A stretch of 64,000 nucleotides of DNA. Origin: Gluconobacter cerevisiae. Lineage in GTDB: Bacteria; Pseudomonadota; Alphaproteobacteria; Acetobacterales; Acetobacteraceae. The DNA is taken from positions 62,001 through 126,000 of the forward strand of contig NZ_JABCQO010000001.1 of assembly GCF_015244675.1 (NCBI RefSeq), in the 5' to 3' direction. Position numbers and translations under genes: made by a program. Position 1 is the first letter of the stretch; each line of letters begins with the position of its first letter. The notes beneath the pieces were generated by a model. It made no database searches and had not been told where the DNA came from. It saw only the letters and a list, made by a program, of their open reading frames with translations. Positions 63,832 to 64,000 of the stretch are shown piece after piece.

Positions 63832-64000
63832 TCAGAGAGACGTTCCGGCAGACTTGGAAGACGCTGTTTTGGTGTGCATCCACCCGCCTTCAAATCCCGC
63901 CCGTTCCAGACCGGCCCGCAGATACGGATTCTTCTTCATGGTGTTCCAGACCAGCCCGCTGCGCCAGTTTTCCAGCATCAGCAGGATCGGCCCCTGATCG
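63832..64000 (-). CDS. C-terminal end of a glucoamylase-like protein (PF10091 type), cut by window edge
   Basis: The minus-strand frame enters at 63999 and stops at TGA 63832-63834, giving 55 codons. DQGPILLMLENWRSGLVW followed by KNPYLRAGLERAGF matches the end of PF10091 glycoamylase-like proteins, where DQGP...ENxRSGLxW is conserved. These often act on beta-glucans in the periplasm or membrane. The last 15 residues are Ser/Thr/Lys-rich. The N-terminal part lies beyond the window. Confidence 0.72.
   Translation of the reverse strand, partial: DQGPILLMLENWRSGLVWNTMKKNPYLRAGLERAGFEGGWMHTKTASSKSAGTSL

Overview
The window looks like chromosomal DNA of an acetic acid bacterium, most likely Gluconobacter (Acetobacteraceae, Alphaproteobacteria). 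The reasons are the hopanoid side-chain genes (hpnH, hpnI, hpnJ, hpnK, hpnM) in one block, alphaproteobacterial gene orders (aroA-cmk-rpsA, dnaX-ybaB-recR with SRP RNA in front, tsaE-addB-addA-trxA), a GcrA cell-cycle regulator, a DksA with a one-cysteine zinc-finger remnant, and sugar/ketosugar genes (a diketogluconate-reductase-like aldo-keto reductase, a galactose/proton-symporter-like carrier). This is inferred from gene content; no database search was possible.

Layout. 1-2.8 kb: the N-terminal 945 residues of a two-module glycosyltransferase that runs off the left edge. 3-7 kb: aroA-cmk-rpsA on the minus strand. 7.2-8.1 kb: a TIGR02300 protein and an exported chorismate-lyase-like protein. 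8.1-11.9 kb: SRP RNA, dnaX, ybaB, recR and a pteridine-reductase-like SDR (minus). 12-15.7 kb: D-Ala-D-Ala carboxypeptidase, methionine aminopeptidase and gamma-glutamyltransferase. 16-18.8 kb: clpS and clpA. 18.9-21.5 kb: DUF3465 protein, bactofilin, adenosine kinase. 21.5-27.4 kb: hopanoid locus, hpnM-I-J-K (minus) divergent from hpnH (plus). 27.5-30.7 kb: a CorC-like membrane protein and a flgI-flgJ-flgN flagellar operon. 30.9-32.6 kb: dksA, tRNA-Thr, a non-coding stretch with palindromes and a possible phage-terminase remnant, and gcrA. 32.7-42.6 kb: rnd, then glycosyltransferase-tsaE-addB-addA-trxA. 42.6-48.2 kb: ferredoxin-NADP reductase, D-amino acid dehydrogenase, a His/Lys-rich exported protein, typA, queF. 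48-54 kb: an AAC(3)-like acyltransferase, a TonB-dependent siderophore receptor, a flavin reductase, an outer-membrane barrel, an aldo-keto reductase. 54-64 kb: a 1213-residue PAS/GAF hybrid histidine kinase, an SDR, a FUSC efflux protein, a LysR regulator, a sugar/proton symporter, a Pmp3-type peptide, and the C-terminal end of a glucoamylase-like protein at the right edge.

How the genes work together. The hopanoid block encodes the first side-chain step (HpnH, adenosylhopane) and the headgroup steps (HpnI sugar transfer, HpnK deacetylation, HpnJ conversion to the cyclitol ether) plus an MlaC-like transport protein (HpnM). TsaE, AddA, AddB and TrxA form the usual alphaproteobacterial housekeeping run, although its customary AmgK/MurU-type genes are absent. 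DnaX, YbaB and RecR form a replication/repair operon. The siderophore receptor lies next to a flavin reductase and below a Fur-box-like site, which suggests iron acquisition. No CRISPR array, rRNA operon or intact insertion sequence was seen. No clearly new multi-gene system was found. The most notable unexplained items are the tRNA-Thr-adjacent remnant, the exported UbiC-like protein, the Lys-to-Arg SDR, the direct repeats between hpnM and hpnH, and the terminator inside the hpn operon.
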